Shown piece after piece: positions 36,603 through 45,549 of a stretch of 64,000 nucleotides of DNA. How positions within the stretch are numbered: the stretch's first letter is position 1; every line of letters starts with the position of its first letter. Origin of the DNA: Ignavibacteria bacterium (lineage in GTDB: Bacteria > Bacteroidota > Ignavibacteria > Ignavibacteriales > Melioribacteraceae); contig WPAE01000021.1 in the NCBI GenBank assembly GCA_009773205.1, positions 1 through 64,000 of the forward strand, in the 5' to 3' direction. Both the position numbers and the translations under genes were made by a program. The notes under the pieces were generated by a model. It had not been told where the DNA came from. It did no database searches and saw only the letters and a program-made list of their open reading frames with translations.

Positions 36603-36991
36603 TTATTCAGTATCTGGTTCGCTTACTCTATCCGAGTTATCTTTTATGAGACCAATAAGCATGACAACTATCTCTTTTAATTGTATTTTACAAGCAACTC
36701 TTGTTTCATCGGTTATAACTTTTTTCTTGAACATTACATCTAGACAAACTGCGCATTCCAAACTCGAGCCTCTGCAATATCAAAATAACGGCATTTGTCT
36801 TTGCCAGAGTATTTACCATTTCCTTCTGCTATATTTTGCAAAATAAATTATGAAGCCCTCCACAATTGGACTGCAATATTATTTCTAATTTTAATCTGTT
36901 CAAGAAGAGTGAATATCCATTCAACATACTCAAGAGATTTATGGTAAACTTTTACCTTTTCGTGATCAAAAAAACTTGATTCAACATTCAC
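36603..36991 (-). pseudogene. Four-helix-bundle (23S rRNA IVS-like) protein, decayed
   Basis: The minus strand reads SFFDHEKVKVYHKSLEYVEW, then QLWRAS and a stop codon, then NIAEGNGKYSGKDKCRYFDIA, and after a one-base loss GSSLECAVCLDVMFKKKV to the natural stop at 36603. These are the consecutive blocks of the four-helix-bundle family often found as 23S rRNA intervening-sequence proteins (QLDRASTSIPLNIAEGNGK in intact members). One in-frame stop and one frameshift make it non-functional. The function of the intact family is unknown. Confidence 0.82.
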
Positions 36992-37031
36992 TCCTTCATA
37001 CTCTTATTCATGCTCTTGTTCTTATTCTTCG

Positions 37032-37796
37032 TCAAACACTATGCGGGATTATATAAACAATCATCATTAAAATTGCTGCGAGAGCAACAAAAAGTCTAGG
37101 CATCAGATTCTTTTTTACCATATAAAATGCTATAAGCCAGCCAATAAACGCAATCAAAGTTTTGTTATCAGTTATATCGTTTCCAAATGGAAAGCCGCCC
37201 CACATTTCTCCGAACGCATAACCATTCATTGCAAAGCCAAGCGGAAAGCCGCCTATGAAAAGAAAAACCAAAGTCCAAATTGTAAGTTTGTATAGATTTG
37301 CTGTTTTGCTAAAGACTTCAAGAGCAGTTCTAGTTGAAAGCATCATAGCTCCAAACATAAAAATAACATGAAGAAATAAAGCCCATGCTGGTACATCGTC
37401 TTTAAAACGAATAATTATTCCCTTATCTCCAGGAATATTTATTTCCTCTTCACCTTTTTGCAGCCGAATATAATATTGCCACTTTTGTAATTTTTCTCTT
37501 GCCGGAAGTTCTGCTTTCAAAATTTTATCTCCGGTCATCTTAACAAAATTAAATTCACCTGTACTTTTGAACGGTCTCCAGTATAGTTCACCAATAGTTT
37601 CCGGATCGTTAGTTTCAATTTCTACCAAATAATTTGATGAGGAACTATGACTTCTTTCCAGATTGTAGTTAATGGATTTACCGGATAAAGTAACTGTACC
37701 GCTTCTGGGGTATGTTGGGCCTGTCATCCTTTGATAAATAGCTGAACCTGCTGTAATCAAAAACGCCAGAGTCCAAAAAAATATTTGTTTTGCCAT
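37032..37796 (-). CDS. Membrane protein of unknown function
   Basis: 254 aa. An N-terminal helix (residues 5-20) is followed by an extracytoplasmic domain of about 120 residues with beta-like strands (RSGTVTLSGKSINYNLERSH; YYIRLQKGEEEI), then four membrane helices (about 138-250). I do not recognise a named family, though I recall proteins of this shape in Bacteroidota-type genomes. It lies between the decayed gene and the ArsC-like gene on the same strand; 33 bases separate it from the latter. Confidence 0.65.
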   Translation of the reverse strand: MAKQIFFWTLAFLITAGSAIYQRMTGPTYPRSGTVTLSGKSINYNLERSHSSSSNYLVEIETNDPETIGELYWRPFKSTGEFNFVKMTGDKILKAELPAREKLQKWQYYIRLQKGEEEINIPGDKGIIIRFKDDVPAWALFLHVIFMFGAMMLSTRTALEVFSKTANLYKLTIWTLVFLFIGGFPLGFAMNGYAFGEMWGGFPFGNDITDNKTLIAFIGWLIAFYMVKKNLMPRLFVALAAILMMIVYIIPHSV

Positions 37797-37829
37797 CTCT
37801 ATATCCGTTTAGTTGTTGAATCAGTGTTA

Positions 37830-38180
37830 CTAAAATAATTTGTTGATTTCTTCTGCTGGACGCGCTAGAATTGCTCTATCGCCAACTTCTACAATTGGAC
37901 GTTGAACTAAATCTGGATCCACAATCATCAGACTGAGAATATCTTCATCACTCATTCTGTTAATTTTTGCTTTCAGATTTTTAAAGGCATCCTCATTTTT
38001 TCTCAAAAGCTCGCTTGGTTTCATCCCCATTTTATTTAGCAGTGCTTTTAATTTGGTTTTAGAAAATGGTTCTATGTAATAATTAACTTTTTCAAAATCA
38101 ATTCCTTTTTCCATTAGAATTTTAGAAACATTACGGCATGTAGAGCAAGTGGGTTTTTCGTAAACTGTAATTTTTTGCAT
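37830..38180 (-). CDS. ArsC/Spx-family protein
   Basis: 116 aa, normal for the family. The N-terminus ITVYEKPTCSTCRNVSKIL has the CxxC-bearing active site, with DPDLVQRPIVEVGDRAILARP giving the conserved Arg-Pro segment. Members are glutaredoxin-coupled arsenate reductases or Spx-like redox regulators. Family arsenate reductases usually have CxxxxxR, as here (CSTCRNV). No ars genes are nearby, so the substrate is uncertain. Confidence 0.85.
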   Translation of the reverse strand: MQKITVYEKPTCSTCRNVSKILMEKGIDFEKVNYYIEPFSKTKLKALLNKMGMKPSELLRKNEDAFKNLKAKINRMSDEDILSLMIVDPDLVQRPIVEVGDRAILARPAEEINKLF

Positions 38181-38306
38181 AGTTTTTTTTAGAAAGATTG
38201 CACAAACTTAATGAATGAAATGCACTCGGACAATCATTTTTTCTAGCTGCAAAGAAACTGTATTACCCGAATCTTTTTTATTTTGCGCCTATTAATCGAG
38301 GCAATA

Positions 38307-38891
38307 ATGTTAGATAAAGAAAAAATAATAACCGAAACGCTACAGGAAAGCGCCGATGTAAAACTTAAAACTATAAATGCGTGCAAAGGAGAAATTTTAG
38401 TTGCTGTTCGGACTATAGTTGATGCGTTTAAGAACGGAAAAAAACTTCTACTTTGCGGAAACGGCGGCAGCGCTGCCGATTGCCAGCACATCGCGGCCGA
38501 GTTTGTAATTCGTTTAACAGCGCAAGTAAACAGACCATCACTTCCGGCAATTGCGTTAACTACTGATACTTCTAATCTCTCCGCCGGCGGCAATGATCTT
38601 GGCTGGGAATTTACTTACTCAAGAATTTTAGAGGGATTAGGAAACGAAGGCGATGTTCTATTTGCGCTTTCTACAAGTGGAAATTCTCAAAATATTATAC
38701 GCGCTGTTGAGCAAGCAAAGGCTAAGAAGATTTTTGTAATTGGATTTTTAGGCGGTACAGGTGGCAAGCTAAAAGGTTGTGTTGATCTTCCAATCATTAT
38801 TCCTTCAAATTGCACAGCGAGAATTCAAGAAACACACATTACGGTTGCCCACATTATTTGCGATTTGGTAGAAAAAGAAATGTTCTGCTAA
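38307..38891 (+). CDS. gmhA: Sedoheptulose 7-phosphate isomerase
   Basis: 194 aa from ATG 38307, preceded by CGAGG at five bases; the upstream TTG at 38283 is less likely. The SIS-domain text is characteristic of GmhA: LLLCGNGGSAADCQHIAAEFV, ALTTDTSNLSAGGND, ALSTSGNSQNI and ETHITVAHIICDLVE, which carries the active-site Glu and His. It makes D-glycero-D-manno-heptose 7-phosphate, the first heptose step for lipopolysaccharide core. No other heptose genes are adjacent. Confidence 0.95.
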   Translation: MLDKEKIITETLQESADVKLKTINACKGEILVAVRTIVDAFKNGKKLLLCGNGGSAADCQHIAAEFVIRLTAQVNRPSLPAIALTTDTSNLSAGGNDLGWEFTYSRILEGLGNEGDVLFALSTSGNSQNIIRAVEQAKAKKIFVIGFLGGTGGKLKGCVDLPIIIPSNCTARIQETHITVAHIICDLVEKEMFC

Positions 38892-38900
38892 GTTATTGAT

Positions 38901-39107
38901 GAGCCGAATCTAACCCGCATGCCTCTTTAGATCAAACATGGCTGGTAGGAAAGATCATTTTGACAATTTCTGGTTACGATTTCCTACCCGCCAGGATTAG
39001 ACTGATGAGGCAGGCGGGCTTGTCCGCCCGCCGTTTTATCGAGGGTTGGGCGGGTAAGTCGAAAACAACGTTTTTTAATAATGATCATGGCTTTTTAGAG
39101 TAGGCTC
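38901..39107 (+). mobile_element. GAGCCTAC-ended element, third copy
   Basis: It starts GAGCCGAATCTAA and ends TTTTTAGAGTAGGCTC, matching the ends of the 856 and 6106 elements. ATTGAT occurs on both sides (38895-38900 and 39108-39113), a candidate target duplication. The 207-bp interior is unrelated to the other copies and includes GC-rich GGCGGGCTTGTCCGCCCGCC. Confidence 0.65.
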
Positions 39108-39259
39108 ATTGATGGTTTTACAGTTTTTTTAATACTTTAATTTCTAAAACGAAGTGATGACGACATTAGAACTTAGTGGAGATTAATGAAAGAGACCCAT
39201 TGCTTAGTAATTTTGAATTGACTTTGGGAATGCAGTACAAGAGGATCTCAATGAGTTAA

Positions 39260-39366
39260 AGGCACCTCTAAAAATATCAATATCCTTTGCCCCGCCATGC
39301 TGGGCTTTTTCTTTGTCCGGCTTTGCAGAATTAAAATTTTTGAAATACTAATTTTTAGAGATGTCC
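39260..39366 (+). mobile_element. MITE-like element, GGGCACC family, copy F
   Basis: 107 bp. The ends are AGGCACCTCTAAAAAT and TTTTTAGAGATGTCC. TTAA on the left and ATAA on the right are a possible duplication with one change. The interior is shared with copies A, B and E. Confidence 0.85.
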
Positions 39367-39489
39367 ATAATTCCAAAATGTTTTTAATATCTAAGTGAAC
39401 CAAATCATTAAAAATTTGGTTATAATTTTAATCTTGACTTTATTTTCCAGATAAAATAGGTTTGAAACTCGAATCGTAAAGGACTTGTA

Positions 39490-40968
39490 ATGAACGAAAT
39501 AAAAGAGAACCAAGCCGAAGAGCTTTCTGATGATATGAAAGTGATTGATGAGGTTACTTCTTCGGAGTATAAATGGGGATTTGTAACTGAAATTGAATCT
39601 GAAACCGCTGCAAAAGGCTTAAACGAAGATGTTGTAAGAATGATTTCCGGTAAAAAGGGTGAACCGCAATGGATGACCGAGTGGCGCTTGAAAGCATTTC
39701 GTTATTGGCAGAAAATGGAAGAACCGAAATGGCACAACGTGCATTATCCGCAAATAGATTTTCAAGATATTAGTTATTACTCCGCACCTAAACAGAAACC
39801 ACAGTTAAACTCGCTCGAAGAAGTTGATCCGGAATTATTAAGAACTTTTGAGAAACTTGGCATTCCGTTGGAAGAGCAAAAAATTCTTTCCGGCGTTGCT
39901 GTTGATGCTGTCTTCGATTCAGTTTCCGTTGCAACTACCTTCAGAGAAACGCTGAAAGAAAAGGGGGTAATCTTTTGCTCAGTATCGGAAGCTGTAAAAG
40001 ATCATCCTGAGCTAATAAAAAAATATCTTGGCTCGGTTGTTCCTTATACTGATAATTATTATGCTGCGCTTAACTCAGCAGTGTTTAGCGACGGCTCATT
40101 TGTCTTCATACCAAAAGGTGTTCGCTGTCCGATGGAACTTTCGACTTACTTTAGAATTAACTCGCAAGAAACCGGACAGTTTGAACGCACTTTGATAATA
40201 GCTGAAGACAATGCTTACGTAAGTTATCTTGAGGGCTGTACTGCACCAATTAGAGATACAAATCAATTGCACGCAGCTGTTGTTGAATTGGTTGTTTTAG
40301 ATAACGCAGAAATAAAATATTCTACTGTGCAAAATTGGTATCCGGGTGATAAAGAAGGTAAAGGAGGAATTTATAACTTCGTTACTAAACGAGGCGCTTG
40401 CAAGGGTAAGAATTCAAAAATAAGCTGGACACAAGTTGAAACCGGTTCTGCAATAACTTGGAAATACCCAAGCTGTATTCTTCAAGGAGAAAATTCTGTT
40501 GGTGAGTTTTATTCTGTTGCAGTAACAAATAATATGCAGCAAGCAGATACCGGAACAAAAATGATTCACATCGGAAAAAATACTCGCAGTACAATTGTTT
40601 CAAAAGGTATTTCTGCTGGAAAGAGCAACAACTCTTACCGTGGGTTAGTTAAAATTGGTAAAAATGCTGAGGGAGCGAGAAATTATACACAGTGCGACTC
40701 GATGTTAATGAGCGATAAATGCGGAGCGCATACTTTTCCCTACATAGAAGTTGAAAACAACACAGCCAAAGTTGAGCATGAAGCAACTACTTCAAAAGTC
40801 GGTGAAGACCAAATATTTTATTTAAACCAGCGTGGAATCTCAAGCGAAGATGCAGTTAATATGATTGTAAACGGATTCTGTAAAGAAGTATTCAACAATT
40901 TACCTATGGAGTTTGCAGTAGAAGCGCAAAAACTTTTAGCGATTTCACTTGAAGGATCTGTAGGATAG
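39490..40968 (+). CDS. sufB: Fe-S cluster assembly scaffold SufB
   Basis: 492 aa. Diagnostic text includes [21 protein letters not shown] (in parts), [38 protein letters not shown] and the C-terminal [27 protein letters not shown] contains a conserved Cys used in cluster building. It is the first gene of sufBCDS and partners with SufC and SufD in the SufBC2D scaffold complex. AAAGGA precedes the ATG. No sufA or sufU is seen in the window. Confidence 0.97.
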   Translation: MNEIKENQAEELSDDMKVIDEVTSSEYKWGFVTEIESETAAKGLNEDVVRMISGKKGEPQWMTEWRLKAFRYWQKMEEPKWHNVHYPQIDFQDISYYSAPKQKPQLNSLEEVDPELLRTFEKLGIPLEEQKILSGVAVDAVFDSVSVATTFRETLKEKGVIFCSVSEAVKDHPELIKKYLGSVVPYTDNYYAALNSAVFSDGSFVFIPKGVRCPMELSTYFRINSQETGQFERTLIIAEDNAYVSYLEGCTAPIRDTNQLHAAVVELVVLDNAEIKYSTVQNWYPGDKEGKGGIYNFVTKRGACKGKNSKISWTQVETGSAITWKYPSCILQGENSVGEFYSVAVTNNMQQADTGTKMIHIGKNTRSTIVSKGISAGKSNNSYRGLVKIGKNAEGARNYTQCDSMLMSDKCGAHTFPYIEVENNTAKVEHEATTSKVGEDQIFYLNQRGISSEDAVNMIVNGFCKEVFNNLPMEFAVEAQKLLAISLEGSVG

Positions 40969-41008
40969 TGAAGAGTGAAGAACGTAGAATTAAAACAAAG
41001 GAATAAAA

Positions 41009-41767
41009 ATGTTATCGATTAAAAATCTACAAGCTACTGTAGATGGAAAAGAAATCTTAAATGGAATTAATCTTGAAATTAAGGCTGGAGAAATCCACGC
41101 AATTATGGGACCAAATGGTTCAGGCAAAAGTACGCTTGCTAACGTACTAACCGGAAATAAAAGCTACGAAGTAACTAACGGCGAAGTTTCTTTTGTTGAT
41201 AAAGATTTGTTAGAAATGAATCCAGAAACACGCGCTCGCGAAGGAATGTTTTTAGCGTTTCAATATCCAATTGAAATTCCGGGTGTAAGTAATGCAACTT
41301 TTCTAAAAACAGCTTTGAACGAAGTGAGAAAGTACAAAGGACTTGAAGAGCTAACGCCAAAACAATTTTTGGATATGCTTAAAGAAAAAGCAAAAGCACT
41401 TGGAATGGATGAATCTATGATAAGCCGCTACGTAAATGTTGGTTTTTCAGGCGGCGAAAAAAAACGAAACGAAATTTTACAAATGCTTATGCTTCAGCCA
41501 AAATTTGTTTTACTTGATGAAACTGATTCCGGTCTTGATATTGACGCGCTCAAAATTGTTTCTAACGGTGTAAATATTTATAAAAATCCAAACACTGCTT
41601 TTCTTGTTGTAACACACTATCAGCGTCTGCTTAATTACATTGTTCCGGATTATGTGCATGTTTTATACAAGGGAAGAATTATTAAGTCCGGCACAAAAGA
41701 ACTTGCGCTTGAACTTGAAGAGCGTGGCTATGATTGGCTTGTTGCCGAGCAAGCAGAAGTTGTGTGA
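41009..41767 (+). CDS. sufC: Fe-S cluster assembly ATPase SufC
   Basis: 252 aa. This ABC-type ATPase has Walker A GPNGSGKST, the SufC-type signature GFSGGEKKRNEILQML, Walker B FVLLDETDSGLDIDAL, and the H-loop VVTHYQR. SufC lacks membrane partners; it powers the SufBD scaffold. It follows sufB by 40 bases and ends 11 bases before the preferred sufD start. AAAGGA at good spacing precedes the ATG. Confidence 0.97.
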   Translation: MLSIKNLQATVDGKEILNGINLEIKAGEIHAIMGPNGSGKSTLANVLTGNKSYEVTNGEVSFVDKDLLEMNPETRAREGMFLAFQYPIEIPGVSNATFLKTALNEVRKYKGLEELTPKQFLDMLKEKAKALGMDESMISRYVNVGFSGGEKKRNEILQMLMLQPKFVLLDETDSGLDIDALKIVSNGVNIYKNPNTAFLVVTHYQRLLNYIVPDYVHVLYKGRIIKSGTKELALELEERGYDWLVAEQAEVV

Positions 41768-41778
41768 TTGGAGAAAAG

Positions 41779-43104
41779 ATGAACAGCAAAGATTTCTATA
41801 TAGACAGTTTCAAAAAATTTGAAAGCAAATTGAACGGAGAATCGAAGTTGTTTATACATCAACTTCGCAAAGAAGCATTAAAACAATTTGAGACTTCAAA
41901 CTTTCCGACTCAAAAAAACGAAGAATGGAAGTACACGGACGTTTCACCAATTGTAAGACAAAGTTTTATTCCGGCTGTGAATGCGGTTCAAGTAAGTTTC
42001 AGTAAAGAAGAAGTCGGCAAATATTTATTCAAAGATGTTGATTGCCATTTACTCGTATTCATCAACGGATTATTCAGCGAAGAATTAAGTTTGATAAACG
42101 AGCTGCCGAAAGGTGTGGTTGTTGGAAATCTGAGAAATCTGTCAAAAGAAAATCCGGGTTCGATTGAAAAATATTTTGGCAAACTTTCTAAAATCGAAAA
42201 CTCATTCAATTCACTTAACGCAGCATACTCCGTAGATGGATTAGTTGCTATAGTTCCGGATGGGAAAATTGTAGAAAAGCCGATTCAAGTTTTGTATTTG
42301 AATTCATCGGCAAACGAGGAAGTGCTTTCTTCACCAAGAAATTTAATTGTCGCCGGAAAGAATTCACAAGTAAGCGTTATTGCTAATTACAGAGGCGTTT
42401 CCGATAAGTCTTATCTGAGTAACAATGTAACAGAAGTATTTGTTGATGAATACGCTGTAGTAAGCGTTTATAAAATACAGAACGAACTTGATGAAGCTTA
42501 CCACATAGAAAAAGTGCAGGCAAAGCAGGGTAAGAACAGTGTCTTTAATCATTACAATATTGCTTTTGGCGGAGCTATTGTGCGCAACGATATAAATGCT
42601 GTTCACAATGGTGAAAACATCGAAACACATTATTATGGTTTGTACATGATTAACGGCAAGCAGCATGTTGATAACCACACTTTTGTTGATCACGCAAAAC
42701 CAAACTGTATGAGCAATGAGCTTTATAAAGGAATTTTGGATGAAAACGCGCGCGGTGTTTTTAATGGAAAGATTATTGTTAGACAAGACGCGCAAAAAAC
42801 AAACGCTTATCAGCAAAACAAAACAATATTGCTTTCAAAGAGCGCAACAATTGATACAAAACCTCAGTTAGAAATTTTTGCTGATGATGTGAAATGTTCG
42901 CACGGTGCAACAGTAGGTCATTTAGATGAAGTAAGCGAGTTTTACATTCGTTCTCGCGGAGTTCCGCAAGAGTTAGCAAAGAGTATGCTTATTCGTGCTT
43001 TTGCAAACGATGTAATCGAAACAATAAAAATTGAGCCGCTGAAAGAGCAGATTAATCACATGATTTTTGAGCACTTGCATAAAATTGAAGTAAACAACGA
43101 GTAG
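41779..43104 (+). CDS. sufD: Fe-S cluster assembly protein SufD
   Basis: 441 aa from ATG 41779, which has GGAGAAAAG directly upstream; the longer open frame starting at 41734 overlaps sufC and is unlikely. NEEWKYTDVSPI near the N-terminus and the C-terminal DDVKCSHGATVGHLDEVSEFYIRSRG mark SufD, a paralogue of SufB. The conserved His in KCSHGAT is part of the cluster-assembly site. It completes the SufBC2D complex. Confidence 0.95.
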   Translation: MNSKDFYIDSFKKFESKLNGESKLFIHQLRKEALKQFETSNFPTQKNEEWKYTDVSPIVRQSFIPAVNAVQVSFSKEEVGKYLFKDVDCHLLVFINGLFSEELSLINELPKGVVVGNLRNLSKENPGSIEKYFGKLSKIENSFNSLNAAYSVDGLVAIVPDGKIVEKPIQVLYLNSSANEEVLSSPRNLIVAGKNSQVSVIANYRGVSDKSYLSNNVTEVFVDEYAVVSVYKIQNELDEAYHIEKVQAKQGKNSVFNHYNIAFGGAIVRNDINAVHNGENIETHYYGLYMINGKQHVDNHTFVDHAKPNCMSNELYKGILDENARGVFNGKIIVRQDAQKTNAYQQNKTILLSKSATIDTKPQLEIFADDVKCSHGATVGHLDEVSEFYIRSRGVPQELAKSMLIRAFANDVIETIKIEPLKEQINHMIFEHLHKIEVNNE

Positions 43105-43108
43105 AATA

Positions 43109-43215
43109 GAACGCAGATTAAACTGATTGAACACCCGCCCGACTGTGTCGTTCGAGGCGGGGATGTGAAACTCATAAATCAGTTCTCATCAGTTGAATCT
43201 GTTAAATCCGTGTTC
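43109..43215. repeat. 24-bp inverted repeat between sufD and sufS
   Basis: Arms 43109-43132 and 43192-43215 pair with a few mismatches (GAACGCAGATTAAACTGATT against its inverted partner). Similar CGGATAAA/ACAGATTT wording occurs inside the element at 50909, so this looks like another dispersed palindromic repeat. It lies inside the suf operon and could form a stem in the mRNA. Confidence 0.6.
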
Positions 43216-43231
43216 CATTAATAGGTGTATT

Positions 43232-44482
43232 GTGATAACTACTATTCAAGAAGTAAAAAGAAAATTTGATGTTGATGAAGTAAGAAAAGACTTTCCAATT
43301 TTATCAAGGTTTGTTAATGGCAAGCCGTTGGTTTATTTGGATAATGCCGCCACATCGCAGAAACCTCAAGCAGTTATTGATGCTCTGACTAAGTATTACA
43401 CTTACGATAATGCGAACATTCACCGCGGATTGTATTTCTTGAGCGAGCTTGCAACCGAACAGTACGAAAGCGCACGTTTGAAAGTAAAAGAATTAATTAA
43501 TGCACTAAGTGTTTCCGAAATAGTTTTTGTGCGCGGAGCTACAGAAGCAATTAATCTTGTTGCCTCATCGCTATGCAGAGCAAAACACTTCAATGAAGGT
43601 GATGAAGTAATTGTTTCTTATATGGAGCATCACGCAAATATTGTTCCTTGGCAGTTGATGAGCGACCGTAAGAAAATCAAACTCAAAGTTATTCCGATTA
43701 ATGATGCGGGCGAACTTGATGTAGATGAATATGAAAAGATGATTACTGAAAAAACTAAGCTGGTTTCTGTAGTGCATATTTCGAATGCACTTGGTACAAT
43801 TAATCCAGTTAAAAAAATTATAGAAATTGCTCACTCAAAAAAGATCCCTGTATTGCTTGATGGTGCGCAGGCAGTTCCTCATTTGAAAGTTGATGTCCAG
43901 GAACTCGATGCAGATTTTTATGCATTCAGCGGACATAAAGTTTTTGGCCCAACTGGTATTGGTGTTTTGTACGGAAAAACAGAATTCTTGGAATTGATGC
44001 CTCCATATCAAGGCGGCGGAGATATGATTCGCTCTGTTACTTTTGAGAAAACTACTTTTGATGATATTCCCAGAAAATTTGAAGCTGGAACTCCAAACAT
44101 TGCTGGTGGAATTGCACTTGGCGCTGCAATAGATTATCTGATGCAGTTTGATAGAAAAGAATTAGCCGAATATGAAAATGAACTTCTTGTTTATGGCACA
44201 GAGAGACTTTCGCAAATTGATGGATTGAGAATAATTGGCACAGCAAAACATAAAGCAAGTGTAATTTCTTTTGTGATTGATGGAATTCATCCTTATGATA
44301 TTGGAACAATTATAGACACAGATGGAATTGCAATTCGCACGGGGCACCACTGCACTCAGCCTATAATGCAGAGATTTAATTTGCCAGCTACAGCGCGCGC
44401 TTCATTTGCTTTCTACAACACTAAAGAAGAGATAGATAAACTTGTGCTTGGCATTCACAAAGTAAAAAAGATGTTCGCATGA
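43232..44482 (+). CDS. sufS: Cysteine desulfurase SufS
   Basis: 416 aa if started at GTG 43232, which has AGGTG just upstream; an in-frame upstream start at 43193 lies in the repeat and is less likely. DNAATSQKPQ, SGHKVFGPTGIGVLYG (PLP Lys) and RTGHHCTQPIMQRF (active-site Cys) are the group II SufS features. It delivers persulfide sulfur to the SufBCD scaffold. The next gene overlaps it by four bases. Confidence 0.96.
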   Translation: MITTIQEVKRKFDVDEVRKDFPILSRFVNGKPLVYLDNAATSQKPQAVIDALTKYYTYDNANIHRGLYFLSELATEQYESARLKVKELINALSVSEIVFVRGATEAINLVASSLCRAKHFNEGDEVIVSYMEHHANIVPWQLMSDRKKIKLKVIPINDAGELDVDEYEKMITEKTKLVSVVHISNALGTINPVKKIIEIAHSKKIPVLLDGAQAVPHLKVDVQELDADFYAFSGHKVFGPTGIGVLYGKTEFLELMPPYQGGGDMIRSVTFEKTTFDDIPRKFEAGTPNIAGGIALGAAIDYLMQFDRKELAEYENELLVYGTERLSQIDGLRIIGTAKHKASVISFVIDGIHPYDIGTIIDTDGIAIRTGHHCTQPIMQRFNLPATARASFAFYNTKEEIDKLVLGIHKVKKMFA

Positions 44483-44793
44483 TTGACAAAGGAAAATTAG
44501 AACAAGAAATAATTCGGAAACTAAAAACTTGCTACGATCCGGAAATTCCCGTTGATATTTGGGAACTTGGCTTGATCTACGAAATTAAAATTGATGACGA
44601 AGCAAACACTTACGTAAAAATGACTTTAACTTCACCAAACTGCCCGGTTGCCGAAAGCTTGCCTGCAGAAGTGAAAACAAAAGTTACATCAGTTAAAGGC
44701 GTTAAAGATGTTTATCTCGATCTGGTTTTTGAGCCTTCCTGGACTATGCAAATGATGAGCGAGGAAGCAAAACTTGAGCTCGGTTTTTTATAA
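44479..44793 (+). CDS. SufT/MIP18-like (DUF59) Fe-S maturation protein
   Basis: 104 aa, a single DUF59 domain. CYDPEIPVDIWELGLIYEIKI and the LTSPNCPVAESLP loop with its conserved Cys are the family signatures. It overlaps sufS by four bases (ATGA), which fixes it to the suf operon. Members help mature Fe-S proteins after scaffold assembly. The C-terminus ends SEEAKLELGF, as in SUF-system proteins of this type. Confidence 0.92.
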   Translation: MIDKGKLEQEIIRKLKTCYDPEIPVDIWELGLIYEIKIDDEANTYVKMTLTSPNCPVAESLPAEVKTKVTSVKGVKDVYLDLVFEPSWTMQMMSEEAKLELGFL

Positions 44794-44831
44794 AACCACT
44801 TCCCAGCCTCGAGCGACGAGTCGGGCGGGCA

Positions 44832-44858
44832 ACCTTCCACAAAGTGGAAGGCTTTTTA
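44832..44858 (+). terminator. Hairpin with T run after the suf genes
   Basis: CCTTCCAC-AAA-GTGGAAGG then CTTTTT: an 8-bp stem plus T run 40 bases after the DUF59 gene. It may end or attenuate suf transcription. Similar short palindromes follow at 45453-45470 and 45521-45535, so it could instead be a REP-like repeat. Confidence 0.6.
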
Positions 44859-44914
44859 AAATAAACGCACACCAATTCTCATTCACTTGGGATGGTTGCA
44901 TGAAAGGATTTAAT

Positions 44915-45448
44915 ATGTTTAACATAAATCAAAAAGCGCCTATTTACGATCCTGCTGCTGTTCAACCAATGCGTGATGAACTGACTTATGTCGGATTTCA
45001 AGAAGCGGCTACTCCACAGTTGGTAGAAGATTTTCTTGGTACAAAAAACGACGAAACAGTTTTAATTGTTCTTAATTCTGTCTGCGGTTGTTCTGCCGGA
45101 AGCGCGCGCCCCGGTGTTTCAGAAGCATTACAAAACTCTGTTATTCCTGATAAACTTGTTACACTATTTGCCGGGCAAGACCGCAATGCAGTTGATTACT
45201 TCCGCGAAAAATATTTGCCGGAAGCAGCGCCATCTTCTCCATTCATCGCGTTATTCAAAAATGGAACCGCATTGCATTTGATGCCTCGTTACAAAATAGA
45301 AGGCAGATATGCAGAAGAAATTGCTGGCGAGTTGATACAAGTTTTTAATAATCTTTGTAAAAATTCTGGCCCTTCAATTTCTAAAGAAAAATACGATAAA
45401 CTTGTTCATGCAAAAATGTGCGGAAGTAAAATTCCAGCCCATCCCTAA
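44915..45448 (+). CDS. BrxA/BrxB-family bacilliredoxin
   Basis: 177 aa from ATG 44915, with AAAGGA seven bases upstream; the open frame extends to 44774 but runs through the hairpin and has no site there. The active site SVCGCSAGSARPG is the CGC motif of bacilliredoxins (YphP/YqiW), which reduce bacillithiol mixed disulfides. YVGFQEAATP and PFIALFKNG flank the fold. Its presence beside Suf genes hints at bacillithiol-like thiol chemistry, an inference only. Confidence 0.92.
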   Translation: MFNINQKAPIYDPAAVQPMRDELTYVGFQEAATPQLVEDFLGTKNDETVLIVLNSVCGCSAGSARPGVSEALQNSVIPDKLVTLFAGQDRNAVDYFREKYLPEAAPSSPFIALFKNGTALHLMPRYKIEGRYAEEIAGELIQVFNNLCKNSGPSISKEKYDKLVHAKMCGSKIPAHP

Positions 45449-45549
45449 ATCCCTTCCCAAAGGGAAGGGACTTATTAATATTATGGAAATGAAAAGTTCA
45501 TATAAAGGATTTATTTGGTTACTCCACTTAGTGGAGGTTAGGAGTAGAT

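Larger units (their letters stand above)
38892..39489. other. 598-bp gene-free stretch with two elements
   Basis: There is no gene. It contains one GAGCCTAC-ended element (38901-39107) and one GGGCACC-ended element (39260-39366). The roughly 120 bases before sufB could hold the suf promoter; AAAGGA lies at the ribosome-binding position. Confidence 0.65.

Noticed and set aside
36580-36846. 88-codon plus-strand ORF
   Set aside because: It is antisense to the recognisable four-helix-bundle pseudogene and has no family features.
41734-41778. Upstream start for SufD overlapping SufC
   Set aside because: GGAGAAAAG is placed for ATG 41779, and the extra residues are the sufC end read in another frame.
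44774-44914. N-terminal extension of the bacilliredoxin
   Set aside because: The open frame crosses a GC-rich hairpin and overlaps the DUF59 gene; the ATG at 44915 has a proper ribosome-binding site and matches the family start.
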